DNA from: Pontibacillus yanchengensis Y32
GTDB taxonomy: Bacteria; Bacillota; Bacilli; Bacillales; BH030062
Direction of reading: 5' to 3'
NCBI RefSeq assembly: GCF_000770635.1
Contig: NZ_AVBF01000016.1
Span: 1-64,000, forward strand
DNA length: 64,000 bases
Positions 1 to 8,726 of the stretch are shown in pieces. The translations under genes and the position numbers were made by a program. The notes beneath the pieces were generated by a model. It worked only from the letters and a program-made list of their open reading frames with translations. It did no database searches and was not told the DNA's origin. Positions within the stretch are counted from its first letter, which is position 1. The number at the start of each line of letters is the position of its first letter.

Positions 1-277
1 TTTAATGTAGTGTGTTTTTTTCACAAATAAGATACCATATGTCCGCAAGCCTCTCCAAAATAGGGTTTTTACAGTAAATAAGAGATTATATGTCCGCCAA
101 GAAAAGTCGTCCTACGTATTGCCAATTCCACCCATCCCTAACCCTCATTAAGCATCGGATCCTTCCCTTAACCAATAATCATCTCGAATCCAAGTCTTCC
201 AGATTATGCTTCTTATCTTGAATAGAACTATTTAGATTAGTCGATTCCAGAATCAACACCAAACTTTAACGGAGCCT
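1..277 (+). repeat. Family 1 repeat, copy A (module-less, cut by window edge)
   Basis: Non-coding repeat. It has two ATATGTCCGC motifs (about 37-46 and 88-97), then a CCACCCATCCCTAACCCT segment, the end motif CTCGAATCCAAGTCTTC (183-199) and a tail resembling CAACACCAAACTTTAACGGAG. Its reverse complement is found at 22205-22678, but the roughly 200-bp GC-rich centre of that copy is missing here and replaced by about 20 bp. The left end may continue beyond the window. No gene lies in 1-326. Confidence 0.8.
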
Positions 278-326
278 AGAATAAAGAAAACATCCCATCC
301 TTTCTATTAGAACGGGATGCTTACTG

Positions 327-1499
327 TTAGTCGTCTTCGGCTTTCATTACGTTCGTACGATCAACTTCTCGAATCGCTTTTTCACCAGATAATGCTAGTG
401 TTAAGTCGGTATCTGCTAACATATTTTGTAGCACTTCCCTTACACCTCTTTCACCTGCTACCGCTAGTCCATACATACAAGGTCGGCCAACTAGAACCGC
501 CTTTGCGCCTAAAGCTAAAGCTTTTACGACGTCTGCTCCCCTTCTAATGCCACTATCCATTAACACGGGAATCTCTCCTTGGACGATGTCACAGATGTGT
601 GGAAGTGCTTCTAATGCTCCTATAGCTCCATCTACTTGTCGACCACCGTGATTGGAGACAATGATTCCATCTACGCCATAGTGTAGTGCTAATTTTGCGT
701 CCTCAGGGTGGAGTATCCCTTTTAATAAGATAGGGAGATTTGTATGTTCTTTTAAAAAGGAAATATCCTCCCATGTTAACCCTGGATTCCCAAACGTTTG
801 CGTCCAGTGCATAATAGCTGAGGTAGGGTCTTCTTGTGGCGAAGACTCAAGTTTTGAACAAAAGGCAGGGTCTGTAAAATAGTTTCCTAATCCTTCCCCT
901 AGTAAGAAAGGAAGATAAACATTCTTCAAGTCATACTCTCGCCAGGCCATCATGGGAGTGTCTAAGGTGACAACCACAGCAGAATAGCCTGAAGCCTCCG
1001 CTCTTCTCAAGAAGCTAGCCGTTACTTCAGGGTCCTTGTTCCAATAAAGTTGAAACCATCTAGGTGCATCACCCATTACTTTTGCTATCTCTTCCAATGG
1101 AGCTGATGATGCAGAACTCGTTATAAATGGAACATTCATCGCTGCCGCCGCTTTAGCAGAGGCAATGTCCCCATCTGGATGAATAATAGATTGAACACCG
1201 ATGGGTGCAACCATCAAAGGCGAAGAATAAGTTGTCCCAAATAAATCAACTGTTAAATCACGGTCTTCTACATTTCGAAGCATTTTAGGAACAATGTTCC
1301 ATCGATCAAAAGCACGTAAGTTGGAAGACATAGTCTTCTCGCCACCAGCGCCTCCTGCGACATAATAATAAGGACCGTCCTCTAAGACGTGTCGCGCTCG
1401 CTCTTCCCACTCTTCATAAACCACTGGCAACCTTTCTGGATCAGGGTTGTGCATGGTCTGATACACCTTTAATTGAACTTGATTACCGTAATTCGACAT
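327..1499 (-). CDS. FMN-dependent alpha-hydroxy-acid oxidase, lactate 2-monooxygenase-like
   Basis: A 390-residue protein of the FMN-dependent alpha-hydroxy-acid dehydrogenase family, which oxidises L-lactate or a related 2-hydroxy acid in the cytosol. The family signature SNHGGRQVDG (residues 282-291) supplies the catalytic His284 and Arg287. The FMN-phosphate site is seen in DSGIRRG and LVGRP near the C-terminus, and the N-terminal YYYVAGGAG segment is also typical. Length fits lactate 2-monooxygenase (lactate to acetate, CO2 and water) better than the shorter lactate oxidases, but the exact substrate cannot be read from sequence. The start has an AAGGGGAA ribosome site. The upstream gap holds a perfect cre match, so catabolite repression is likely. 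Confidence 0.85.
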   Translation of the reverse strand: MSNYGNQVQLKVYQTMHNPDPERLPVVYEEWEERARHVLEDGPYYYVAGGAGGEKTMSSNLRAFDRWNIVPKMLRNVEDRDLTVDLFGTTYSSPLMVAPIGVQSIIHPDGDIASAKAAAAMNVPFITSSASSAPLEEIAKVMGDAPRWFQLYWNKDPEVTASFLRRAEASGYSAVVVTLDTPMMAWREYDLKNVYLPFLLGEGLGNYFTDPAFCSKLESSPQEDPTSAIMHWTQTFGNPGLTWEDISFLKEHTNLPILLKGILHPEDAKLALHYGVDGIIVSNHGGRQVDGAIGALEALPHICDIVQGEIPVLMDSGIRRGADVVKALALGAKAVLVGRPCMYGLAVAGERGVREVLQNMLADTDLTLALSGEKAIREVDRTNVMKAEDD

Positions 1500-1585
1500 A
1501 CAGATTCCCCTTCACGATAAAATTATCTGAATGAAGCCTGGTCATCGAGGTGTGCTTCATCAATAGTTCAATAATAATCGTATAT

Positions 1586-1599
1586 GTAAAGCGCTTCCC
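1586..1599. promoter_or_regulatory. Second, weaker cre-like site
   Basis: The core AAAGCGCTT sits in a pseudo-palindrome about 90 bp upstream of the lactate monooxygenase-like gene. The outer positions deviate from the CcpA consensus, so it is weaker than the site at 1672. Confidence 0.35.
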
Positions 1600-1671
1600 C
1601 TAATAAGGTCATTACTGCAATAGAGTTATCATCAGATATACTTTTATCGTATCACAATTCTTGTAAACGTT

Positions 1672-1685
1672 TGCAATATGCGTTC
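1672..1685. promoter_or_regulatory. cre (CcpA) site
   Basis: TGTAAACGTTTGCA matches the CcpA consensus TGWAANCGNTNNCA at every position. It lies in the 359-bp gap between the divergently transcribed lactate monooxygenase-like gene (ends its 5' side at 1499) and the gene starting at 1859, about 175 bp from each, and could act on either. Apart from the two cre-like sites I see nothing else in this gap. Confidence 0.65.
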
Positions 1686-1858
1686 CATAATGTTTGCCCC
1701 TTGTTGAGTTTTTCTCTATAACCTTTTCTAAATATCTCTCTTCTCATAATGTCACGAGTTACTAACAAGTTTACAATGCAATACACATAAGATAATGACA
1801 AAGGTGTAGATACAGATACGTGCATACATTCTTTCCATAATCAACAGGGGGGATTAAT

Positions 1859-2353
1859 TTGATAAACTTCACATCATTTTCTGGCAGAGTCACCATGATT
1901 AGTGATTTTATAACAAGCCAAAACGGCGAAGATGAAGGTTGTTACACCTTGCTATCGGTGGACAATGGTGCTGGTGCCTTGGTTAACTTCGTGATTTCAC
2001 CTACTACCTATTTTGTAGACCAGGTTATTGTCTCAGTTGGAGATCAAGTCACTGGGTATTATGATGCTAATGCACCTACTCCCCTCATATTCCCACCTCA
2101 ACTTCGCGCCTTAGTCATGGTAAAGGAAAATGCTTCTCAAAACGTTAAAGTAGACTTCTTTAACAACGAGCTCATCAGTAGAGATGGACAGTTACGATTA
2201 AATTTGTCACCTTACACACAAATTGTCCTAGCAAATGGGCAACCATTTAGAAAGAATCCTTCAGAGCGAAACCTTATCGTCATTTATGGGCCTAGTACAA
2301 AGAGTATCCCTGCCCAAACTACCCCTTATCGAATAGTGGTCTGGTGTTCTTAA
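1859..2353 (+). CDS. Conserved-looking hypothetical protein, 164 aa
   Basis: Not recognised as a named family. The TTG start is preceded by a strong AGGGGGGAT ribosome site at good spacing. The protein has no signal peptide or membrane segment and is rich in short beta-prone stretches. The order VTMISDF, TTYFVDQ, then GDQVTGYYDANAPTPL suggests a small all-beta fold, possibly OB-like. The first third binds nothing identifiable, and no Cys/His metal motif is present. It stands alone, diverging from the lactate monooxygenase-like gene and convergent with mqo. Codon use looks like its neighbours. Coding status is supported by the RBS and by a full-length frame with no competing frame. Confidence 0.7.
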   Translation: MINFTSFSGRVTMISDFITSQNGEDEGCYTLLSVDNGAGALVNFVISPTTYFVDQVIVSVGDQVTGYYDANAPTPLIFPPQLRALVMVKENASQNVKVDFFNNELISRDGQLRLNLSPYTQIVLANGQPFRKNPSERNLIVIYGPSTKSIPAQTTPYRIVVWCS

Positions 2354-2410
2354 GTAGAAGGATAGTAAATAGGGTATCATTAAATGCTATTCACACTTAA
2401 AAATCATATC

Positions 2411-2450
2411 AAAAAAAAGAACCTTCAATCTCATAAGATTAAAGGTTCTT
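2411..2450 (-). terminator. Terminator of mqo
   Basis: On the minus strand a stem AAGAACCTTTAATCT pairs almost perfectly with AGATTGAAGGTTCTT around a 4-nt loop, followed by eight T residues. Confidence 0.8.
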
Positions 2451-2487
2451 TGGCATCATATCATTTAGCTAGGAATGTTGAGCGCTT

Positions 2488-3999
2488 CTATTTAGTTAAA
2501 GACGTTTCTTTTTGATTGTCGAAAAGCCCCAGAGTCTGTGATGTTGATTTATGAATCTCTTTAAGAAGCTCCGGGTTTTCCGCTAAGGAAAGACCATAAG
2601 AAGGGATCATTTGTTTAATTTTCGGTTCCCAATCCTTCAAATGTTCTGGGAAACATTTCTCGATTACTTCGAGCATCACTTGCACTGCTGTCGAAGCACC
2701 TGGAGATGCTCCTAGTAGTGCAGCTACGGAACCATCAGAAGAATGGACAACTTCTGTACCAAACTGAAGCGTTCCTTTCCCACCATTCTCTGTGTCTTTG
2801 ATTACTTGTACACGCTGACCTGCTGTGACTAAATCCCAGTCATCGCTGTTTGCATCAGGAATAAACTCCCGCAAGTCTTCCATCCGTTTTTCTTTGGAGG
2901 AAATTACTTGCTGAATTAAATATTTGGTTAGGGACGCATTTTTCACACCTGCCGCTGACATCGTGAACAGATTATCCGATTTTACCGATGTAAATAAATC
3001 CATCAGTGAACCGGTTTTCAAAAACTTTGGCGAAAAGCCGGCAAACGGTCCAAACAATAACGATTTCTTTTGATCAATAAATCTAGTGTCCAGATGTGGC
3101 ACCGACATTGGAGGAGCTCCAACCTTCGCTTTTCCATACACCTTCGCATGGTGCTTGTCGATTACTTCTTGATTGTTACATACCATAAATAATCCACTCA
3201 CAGGGAAACCGCCGATATGTTTCGAGTCAGGAATACCGGTTTTTTGTAGCAGATGAAGACTACCGCCTCCACCGCCGATAAATACGAAATCTGTTACATG
3301 GTATTCAATCTTTCCATTTTCAATGTCATGTACCTTGATTTCCCATGTTCCATCGCTTTTTTGTTTAATATCTTCAACGCTATGTCTGTAGTTAACCTCG
3401 ACGTCATTATATTCTAGATGATCGAACATTTTACTAGTAAGGTCTCCGAAGTTAACATCCGTTCCGGAATCCACTTTTGTTGCCGCAACCGGCTCATTTG
3501 GATCTCTGTCTTCCATCATAAGTGGAATCCACTTCTTCAGTTGTTCTTGATCATCGGAAAACTCCATGTCTCGGAACAAAGGATGATTCGACATGGTTTG
3601 GTAACGCTTTCTTAAGAATTCTACATTTTGCTTCCCTTGTACAAAACTCATGTGAGGCAAAGGCATAATAAAGTCACTTGGATAACCAATTAGCTTATTG
3701 TTCACCAAATAAGACCAAAATTGTTGGGAAACCTGGAACTGCTCATTTACTTTAATGGCTTTGGTCATATCAATGGAACCATCTGACTTTTCTTGTGTGT
3801 AATTCAATTCACATAAGGCAGCATGTCCTGTTCCAGCATTGTTCCAAACGTTTGAACTCTCCTTACCTGCACTATCCAACTTTTCAAACACTCGAATGTT
3901 CCAATCTGGTGCTAATTCCTTCAATAATGAACCTAACGTTGCACTCATAATTCCAGCACCAATTAAGATCGCATCTGTTTTCGTGTAGTTTTTACTCAT
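2488..3999 (-). CDS. mqo: Malate:quinone oxidoreductase
   Basis: A 503-residue FAD enzyme that oxidises malate to oxaloacetate and passes electrons to the quinone pool at the inner face of the membrane. The N-terminal dinucleotide-binding motif [10 protein letters not shown] is the Mqo version of GxGxxG, followed by [21 protein letters not shown], a hallmark of the family; [12 protein letters not shown] and [10 protein letters not shown] near the end are also characteristic. I chose the ATG at 3999 rather than 4023 because the mature family N-terminus begins at MSKNYTKTD and an AGGGAG site precedes it. It is a single-gene unit with its own terminator. With the malic enzyme further on, it marks active malate metabolism. 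Confidence 0.95.
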   Translation of the reverse strand: MSKNYTKTDAILIGAGIMSATLGSLLKELAPDWNIRVFEKLDSAGKESSNVWNNAGTGHAALCELNYTQEKSDGSIDMTKAIKVNEQFQVSQQFWSYLVNNKLIGYPSDFIMPLPHMSFVQGKQNVEFLRKRYQTMSNHPLFRDMEFSDDQEQLKKWIPLMMEDRDPNEPVAATKVDSGTDVNFGDLTSKMFDHLEYNDVEVNYRHSVEDIKQKSDGTWEIKVHDIENGKIEYHVTDFVFIGGGGGSLHLLQKTGIPDSKHIGGFPVSGLFMVCNNQEVIDKHHAKVYGKAKVGAPPMSVPHLDTRFIDQKKSLLFGPFAGFSPKFLKTGSLMDLFTSVKSDNLFTMSAAGVKNASLTKYLIQQVISSKEKRMEDLREFIPDANSDDWDLVTAGQRVQVIKDTENGGKGTLQFGTEVVHSSDGSVAALLGASPGASTAVQVMLEVIEKCFPEHLKDWEPKIKQMIPSYGLSLAENPELLKEIHKSTSQTLGLFDNQKETSLTK

Positions 4000-4482
4000 G
4001 TGCTTTTCATTCTCCCTATACATTACAGAAAAGATACAGCTTCCTGTTTTGATATATACTAAAACAAGATTTACCCTAATGTTGTACCTTTTCTAATTAT
4101 TTTTAATCTACTACTAGTGTATCATTTTTTTCTATAGACTAAAAAAACTTGCGAAAAAACTTTCACATAATTTTACTTTTATAGGTGATTATGTATACGA
4201 ACAAGAGGTTTATGGGTGTGAAGGTAAATATTTAACATACTAGATTTTTTAATTCACTATGTGTGTTATTACCATTAGAAAAGGAATTTTTAAATGTTTC
4301 CATTATAGAATATTATTTATGCTCCTTCAAAAAACAGGAATAATCAGCCCCTTGCACTTTTCATTGAATACTATTAAAGTGTATAATGATGAAATCCAAT
4401 CTATCTAATGATAGATAACACAAACATGTTTACTTTTAATTTTGGGAATGGCATTTCCCTTAAGGAAAGGGTTCAGATATAT
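4000..4482. other. Divergent intergenic region mqo / dus
   Basis: About 480 bp, AT-rich and without a credible gene. It carries the promoters of mqo (leftward) and dus (rightward). A TATAAT hexamer at 4382-4387 is the best -10 candidate for dus, but no convincing -35 lies at normal spacing. Confidence 0.4.
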
Positions 4483-5484
4483 ATGAAAGATAATTTTTGG
4501 CATGAGTTGCCGCGACCGTTTTTTGTTCTGGCACCGATGGAAGCTGTGACGGATGTCGTTTTTCGTCATGTCGTTAGTGAAGCGGCGAGACCGGACGTGT
4601 TTTTTACAGAATTTGCGAATACGGAAAGCTACTGCCATCCAAAAGGAAGAGACAGCTTACGGGGTCGTCTGACGTTCACGGAAGATGAACAGCCAATTGT
4701 TGCCCACATTTGGGGGGATAAGCCGGAGTACTTCCGACAAATGAGTATTGGTATGGCTGAAATGGGATATCGCGGAATTGATATCAATATGGGTTGCCCT
4801 GCACCGAATGTTGCAACGAAAGGAAAAGGATGTGGACTGATTCGTCGCCCAGATGTTGCAGCAGATATCATCCAGGCTGCCAAAGCTGGAGGACTACCAG
4901 TAAGTGTGAAGACTCGCCTCGGTTATACGGAAGTGGAGGAATGGCACGACTGGTTGAGACACCTGCTTGAACAGGATATTGTCAATCTTTCCATCCACCT
5001 TCGTACGAAAAAAGAGATGAGTAACGTTGAGGCTCATTGGGAGCTTATTCCGGAAATCAAGAAGCTTCGTGATGAAGTTGCCCCTGATACGCTTCTGACA
5101 ATTAACGGGGACATCCCTGACCGTCAAAAGGGGCTTGAACTCGTAGAAAAATACGGCGTGGATGGTGTGATGATTGGAAGAGGAATTTTTCATAACCCGT
5201 TCGCCTTCGAAACCGAAAAGAAAGAGCATACCAGTGAAGAACTGCTCGACCTTCTGCGATTGCAGCTTGATCTTCACGATAAGTACTCCGAAGAATTAGA
5301 GCCGCGTCTTTTCAAACCACTTCGCCGCTTCTTTAAGATCTATGTTCGAGGATTCAAAGGAGCAGGTCAATTAAGGAATCGACTGATGGAAACAGAGTCT
5401 ACCGATGAAGTACGCGCTCTGCTTGATGAATTTGCAGAGCAAGGTGGTGTAAAGGAAGAGAAAGGTTTTTCTGTTTCTAAGTAA
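4483..5484 (+). CDS. tRNA-dihydrouridine synthase family protein
   Basis: A 333-residue FMN-dependent Dus-family enzyme, expected to reduce uridines in tRNA D-loops. Visible signatures are [14 protein letters not shown] (FMN-binding start of the TIM barrel), [11 protein letters not shown] with the catalytic Cys, [22 protein letters not shown] and [12 protein letters not shown] (phosphate-binding). The C-terminal part is helical as in the family. I place the start at ATG 4483, which has AAGGAAAGG 12 nt upstream and begins at the usual family N-terminus; in-frame starts further upstream add residues unlike the family. Members of this DusC/DUS-like branch in Bacillaceae differ from DusB, so the target uridine is unknown. 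Confidence 0.9.
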   Translation: MKDNFWHELPRPFFVLAPMEAVTDVVFRHVVSEAARPDVFFTEFANTESYCHPKGRDSLRGRLTFTEDEQPIVAHIWGDKPEYFRQMSIGMAEMGYRGIDINMGCPAPNVATKGKGCGLIRRPDVAADIIQAAKAGGLPVSVKTRLGYTEVEEWHDWLRHLLEQDIVNLSIHLRTKKEMSNVEAHWELIPEIKKLRDEVAPDTLLTINGDIPDRQKGLELVEKYGVDGVMIGRGIFHNPFAFETEKKEHTSEELLDLLRLQLDLHDKYSEELEPRLFKPLRRFFKIYVRGFKGAGQLRNRLMETESTDEVRALLDEFAEQGGVKEEKGFSVSK

Positions 5485-5525
5485 AGCCTGTTTTGCTTAA
5501 CTGAATCATGCTTAGATCTTGATAA

Positions 5526-5557
5526 GAGAGGAGAGCCTATGAGCTCTCCTCTTTTTT
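5526..5557 (+). terminator. Terminator of dus
   Basis: Stem AGAGGAGAGC with its complement, 4-nt loop, followed by six T residues. Confidence 0.8.
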
Positions 5558-5633
5558 AACAGAAACAGATTGATGTGACTATAAGTGAAGGAGTGCAGAT
5601 ATCCTCCCAAAATTCAGCAAACCAAGCTATGAT

Positions 5634-6104
5634 CTACTTATATCTATTTAATGTTTCTTCCGGAATATGACAATAATCATTTGGACATTTATCTAATCTA
5701 TCTTGATGTTCTTCTGCACTTCTCACAAAGTTTGTAAGAGGTACTACTTCAACAACGATATGGTCACAATCATTTCTCTCACGAATAAATGCCTTCGCCT
5801 CTTCCAAATGGCTTGGCTCTTTGCTATACACTCCTGTCCTGTACTTCTCACCAACATCCTGCCCTTGTTTATTCACGCTATATGGGTCAATGATCTCAAA
5901 GAAATACCCCATTAATTCCTTAACCGTAACAACCGCTGGATCAAATTCTGTTTTTACACATTCAGCATATCCATCATAATCACTATGAAGTGTATGACTT
6001 GTTCCATTAGCTCTTCCTGCTTCCGTGTTCATAACACCAGGTAACGTCTTTATAAAAGCTTGTACTCCCCACAGACATCCACCTGCAAAATATATGACTT
6101 CCAT
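5634..6104 (-). CDS. MsrA-like peptide-methionine (S)-S-oxide reductase, variant active site
   Basis: A 156-residue MsrA-fold protein; MsrA reduces the S epimer of methionine sulfoxide in proteins with electrons from thioredoxin. The nucleophile is Cys10 in GGCLWG, where the family normally has GCFWG, so the Phe of the aromatic pocket is Leu. The tract usually VGYTGG reads AGRANG, replacing a conserved Tyr with Arg31. The acid Glu48 (GYAE), Asp83 and Tyr88 are retained, and the C-terminal CPNDYC (Cys140, Cys145) offers resolving cysteines. The RBS AAGGAGAG is well placed. It lies immediately downstream of rlmH in the same direction. It could be a specialised paralogue rather than the main MsrA. 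Confidence 0.8.
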   Translation of the reverse strand: MEVIYFAGGCLWGVQAFIKTLPGVMNTEAGRANGTSHTLHSDYDGYAECVKTEFDPAVVTVKELMGYFFEIIDPYSVNKQGQDVGEKYRTGVYSKEPSHLEEAKAFIRERNDCDHIVVEVVPLTNFVRSAEEHQDRLDKCPNDYCHIPEETLNRYK

Positions 6105-6134
6105 AACCTCTCTCCTTTTATTACTATGTAGACT

Positions 6135-6169
6135 AAAAAAGAAACCGTCTCTATTTATGGTACGGTTCC
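6135..6169 (-). terminator. Terminator of rlmH (overlaps its stop codon)
   Basis: On the minus strand GGAACCGT pairs with ACGGTTTC around an 11-14-nt loop and is followed by T6. The 5' arm overlaps the last codons of rlmH. Confidence 0.55.
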
Positions 6170-6630
6170 CCCCGCATAATCCGGAACGCCCGATACACTT
6201 GCTCTAACAACATCAACCGCATCATTTGATGAGGAAACGTCATCTTTGAAAAGCTTAATGCAAAATCGGACCGCTTCTGAACATCTTCACTAATGCCAAG
6301 AGACCCTCCGATAACGAAGGCAATTTTACTATTTCCGTATGTTGCGAGCTGATCTAGTTGTTCAGCTAATTTTTCAGAGGTAATCATCTTGCCTTCTATC
6401 TCTAATGTTATAACGTAGGTATCCGCTCCAATCTTGCTTAAAATACGCTCACCTTCCTTTTGCTTCACTTCCTCCATCTGGGCTTCACTTAGGTTTTCTG
6501 GTGCTTTTTCATCCGAGACTTCCTGGATATCGACTTTTGCGTACGGACCCATTCGTTTGATGTATTCCTCTATACCTTGTTTTAAGTATTTTTCTTTTAA
6601 CTTGCCAACGGAGATGATGGAAATTTTCAT
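6151..6630 (-). CDS. rlmH: 23S rRNA (pseudouridine1915-N3)-methyltransferase RlmH
   Basis: A 159-residue SPOUT-class methyltransferase, the standard length for RlmH (YydA in B. subtilis). It methylates the N3 of pseudouridine 1915 in helix 69 of 23S rRNA on the assembled 70S ribosome. [15 protein letters not shown] opens the protein; [10 protein letters not shown] forms the SAM-binding knot, and [24 protein letters not shown] with the final RGEPYHK is the invariant C-terminal block. AAGGAG precedes the ATG. In relatives rlmH follows htrA at the end of the wal region; here several metabolic genes sit between them. Confidence 0.97.
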   Translation of the reverse strand: MKISIISVGKLKEKYLKQGIEEYIKRMGPYAKVDIQEVSDEKAPENLSEAQMEEVKQKEGERILSKIGADTYVITLEIEGKMITSEKLAEQLDQLATYGNSKIAFVIGGSLGISEDVQKRSDFALSFSKMTFPHQMMRLMLLEQVYRAFRIMRGEPYHK

Positions 6631-6731
6631 AAAATCGTTCTCCTTTTTATGTATTGTCGGTTATTTCTTCTTTTTCCCCTCATAGATATAGGAAGTGCCT
6701 TATTACACTTCTAAATGAGGGAGGAACTTGC

Positions 6732-7184
6732 TTGTCATTATTAGTACTGATTCATGTGTTGTCTGCGATTATTGGTGTTGGTCCTACGTTTTTTGCACAT
6801 GTTCTAGTACGACCTGACCAAACACCAGCTCAGCTGCGTGAGTCGCTTGCGTTAGCGAAAAAGCTTGAATTTTTCCCTAAGGTTGGCGGATCCATTGCTG
6901 TATTGTCAGGCTTAATACTCGTATGGCTTGGTGATTATGGATCGTTCATGCAAGTTTGGCTATTTGGGTCTTTGATTCTGTATATTCTCATTCAAATCAT
7001 CGTCGTAGCAATTGTCACACCTAAATCAAGAAGAGTACACTATTGGGTACAATTGGATGAAAACAAACAGGCGACTGCCCTCCCTTTAAAACAAGAACAA
7101 CTGTTAAAGAGCGTTAACACCTGGTTTTATGTAGCATCCTCCTTAGGTGTTCTTCTTTTCATCTTGATGATACTAAAACCATAA
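6732..7184 (+). CDS. DUF2269-like membrane protein
   Basis: A 150-residue integral membrane protein with about four hydrophobic segments (roughly residues 2-22, 45-65, 70-92 and 125-147). The first helix contains the motif HVLSAIIGVGPTFFAHV, with a His in the membrane, as seen in DUF2269-type proteins. The function is unknown; a haem or metal-binding role for the conserved His is only conjecture. I chose the TTG at 6732 because GAGGGAGGA lies 7 nt upstream; starting further up would prepend a non-hydrophobic tail. It diverges from rlmH and converges on the glutamate dehydrogenase gene. Confidence 0.75.
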   Translation: MSLLVLIHVLSAIIGVGPTFFAHVLVRPDQTPAQLRESLALAKKLEFFPKVGGSIAVLSGLILVWLGDYGSFMQVWLFGSLILYILIQIIVVAIVTPKSRRVHYWVQLDENKQATALPLKQEQLLKSVNTWFYVASSLGVLLFILMILKP

Positions 7185-7197
7185 CAGGAGACCATAC

Positions 7198-7229
7198 AAA
7201 AAGGAAGCGTCTTATTCCGCTTCCTTTTT
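7198..7229. terminator. Bidirectional terminator
   Basis: Stem AAAAAGGAAGCG with a perfect complement and 5-nt loop; T-runs on both strands serve the converging genes at 6732 and 7271. Confidence 0.85.
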
Positions 7230-7270
7230 GGTTTGTATTCTGTACTAGGATGATTGCTTTTGTTCTAGGC

Positions 7271-8578
7271 TTACATCTTCGATAAATCCCCGTTCTTAAT
7301 CCATCCTCTAGCTTTTAGAGCAAGGACAAGGTGTTTGATGCCGACCATATAGGCTGCTTGGCGCATACCGCTTTTCTTCTCTTCTTTCATTTCATACACG
7401 CGCTTGAATGCACTAATCATTTTTTCTTCTAGCTCTCTATTTACTTTTTCTTCTTTCCAATAATAATTCATTGTGTTCTGTACCCATTCGAAATAAGAAA
7501 CCGTTACCCCTCCAGCGTTACATAATATATCTGGAATGATAAACACTCCATTTTCCTCTAATATATCATTACCTTCAGGGGTTGATGGACCATTGGCCGC
7601 TTCGGCAACGATTTTCGCTTGAATGGTCGGAGCTGTTTCTTTCGTGATTTGATTTTCGATGGCTGCTGGAATAAGAATATCAATCGGTAAAGCAAACATT
7701 TTTTCATTGGAAATGGACTCACATTTCTCATAATCGGCAATAACATTTCCTTCTGCTACAAACTCGGTAAGCTCAGGGATATTTATACCATTTTCGTTAT
7801 AGATGCCCCCTGATTCGTCTGTTATTGCTACCACTTTCACGCCACTTTCGTGTAGAAAATGTGCCGTAGCACTACCCACATTACCGAAGCCTTGGATTGC
7901 TGCCGTTGCCTGTGATAAATCCAAATTAATGGCATTGGCTGCCTCACGAATCGTAATGACGACACCTCTTCCGGTTGCTTCCAATCTTCCTTGTGAACCT
8001 CCAATAATAATCGGTTTCCCTGTAAGCAGACCAGGTACATTATAGCCATTTAATTTGTCATATTCATCAATCATCCACGCCATGATTTCTGGTGTCGTGT
8101 TCATATCAGGGGCTGGGATATCTTTTTTCGGCCCAATAATTGGGGTGATTTTACGGATATAGCTTCTGCTTAATTCTTCTAGTTCCCGCTCATTCAGATC
8201 ATTCGGATTTACAATAACTCCTCCCTTTCCTCCACCTAGTGGCAGTTGAATAATAGCCGATTTCATTGACATCCATATCGATAATGCCCGTACCTCATCA
8301 ATATTTACCTCCGGATGAAAACGAATGCCGCCTTTCGTAGGACCTAAGATATCAAGGTGCTGGGAGCGGTAGCCTGTATAATTTACAATGTCTCCATTAT
8401 CTTTACGAATGGGAATCGATACTTCTAACACTCTCATAGGTTTCTTTAGGATTTGATAGATGCTTTCATCTAACCCTAGTCCATTTACGGATTCTTTTAA
8501 GAGTTCTTGGACGATTTCATATGGATTTTTACCATGAGTGGAGATATCTGCCTCCACCTTATGCTGCTCTACTGTCAT
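7271..8578 (-). CDS. gudB: Glutamate dehydrogenase (RocG/GudB type)
   Basis: A 435-residue Glu/Leu/Phe/Val dehydrogenase, catalysing oxidative deamination of glutamate to 2-oxoglutarate and ammonia. The glycine-rich PLGGGKGGV holds the catalytic Lys, with PAPDMNT and EAANGPSTPEG as further family blocks; the Rossmann motif GFGNVGSATA follows near residue 230. It is closest to Bacillus GudB/RocG; gene name between these two is not certain. No insertion is visible in the active-site region, unlike the cryptic gudB of laboratory B. subtilis. Start: the ATG at 8578 is 7-8 nt from GGAGG, whereas the ATG at 8584 is too close. It diverges from the malic enzyme gene. Confidence 0.93.
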   Translation of the reverse strand: MTVEQHKVEADISTHGKNPYEIVQELLKESVNGLGLDESIYQILKKPMRVLEVSIPIRKDNGDIVNYTGYRSQHLDILGPTKGGIRFHPEVNIDEVRALSIWMSMKSAIIQLPLGGGKGGVIVNPNDLNERELEELSRSYIRKITPIIGPKKDIPAPDMNTTPEIMAWMIDEYDKLNGYNVPGLLTGKPIIIGGSQGRLEATGRGVVITIREAANAINLDLSQATAAIQGFGNVGSATAHFLHESGVKVVAITDESGGIYNENGINIPELTEFVAEGNVIADYEKCESISNEKMFALPIDILIPAAIENQITKETAPTIQAKIVAEAANGPSTPEGNDILEENGVFIIPDILCNAGGVTVSYFEWVQNTMNYYWKEEKVNRELEEKMISAFKRVYEMKEEKKSGMRQAAYMVGIKHLVLALKARGWIKNGDLSKM

Positions 8579-8726
8579 AGTCATTCCTCCGAGAAAAAAG
8601 TTATTACATATAATGTGTGTCTTTTTCTGTTGACTTATGTAACGGAGGACAAGCTTCGCTCATATTTATTCGTAGCTGTGGAATTCTAAACGTAATGATG
8701 AGAAATGTGGAAAGGAAGTTAGCGCA

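Noticed and set aside
4382-4387. TATAAT as a full dus promoter
   Set aside because: No -35 hexamer at 16-18 bp and no extended -10 TGN; only mentioned as a candidate in the gap entry.
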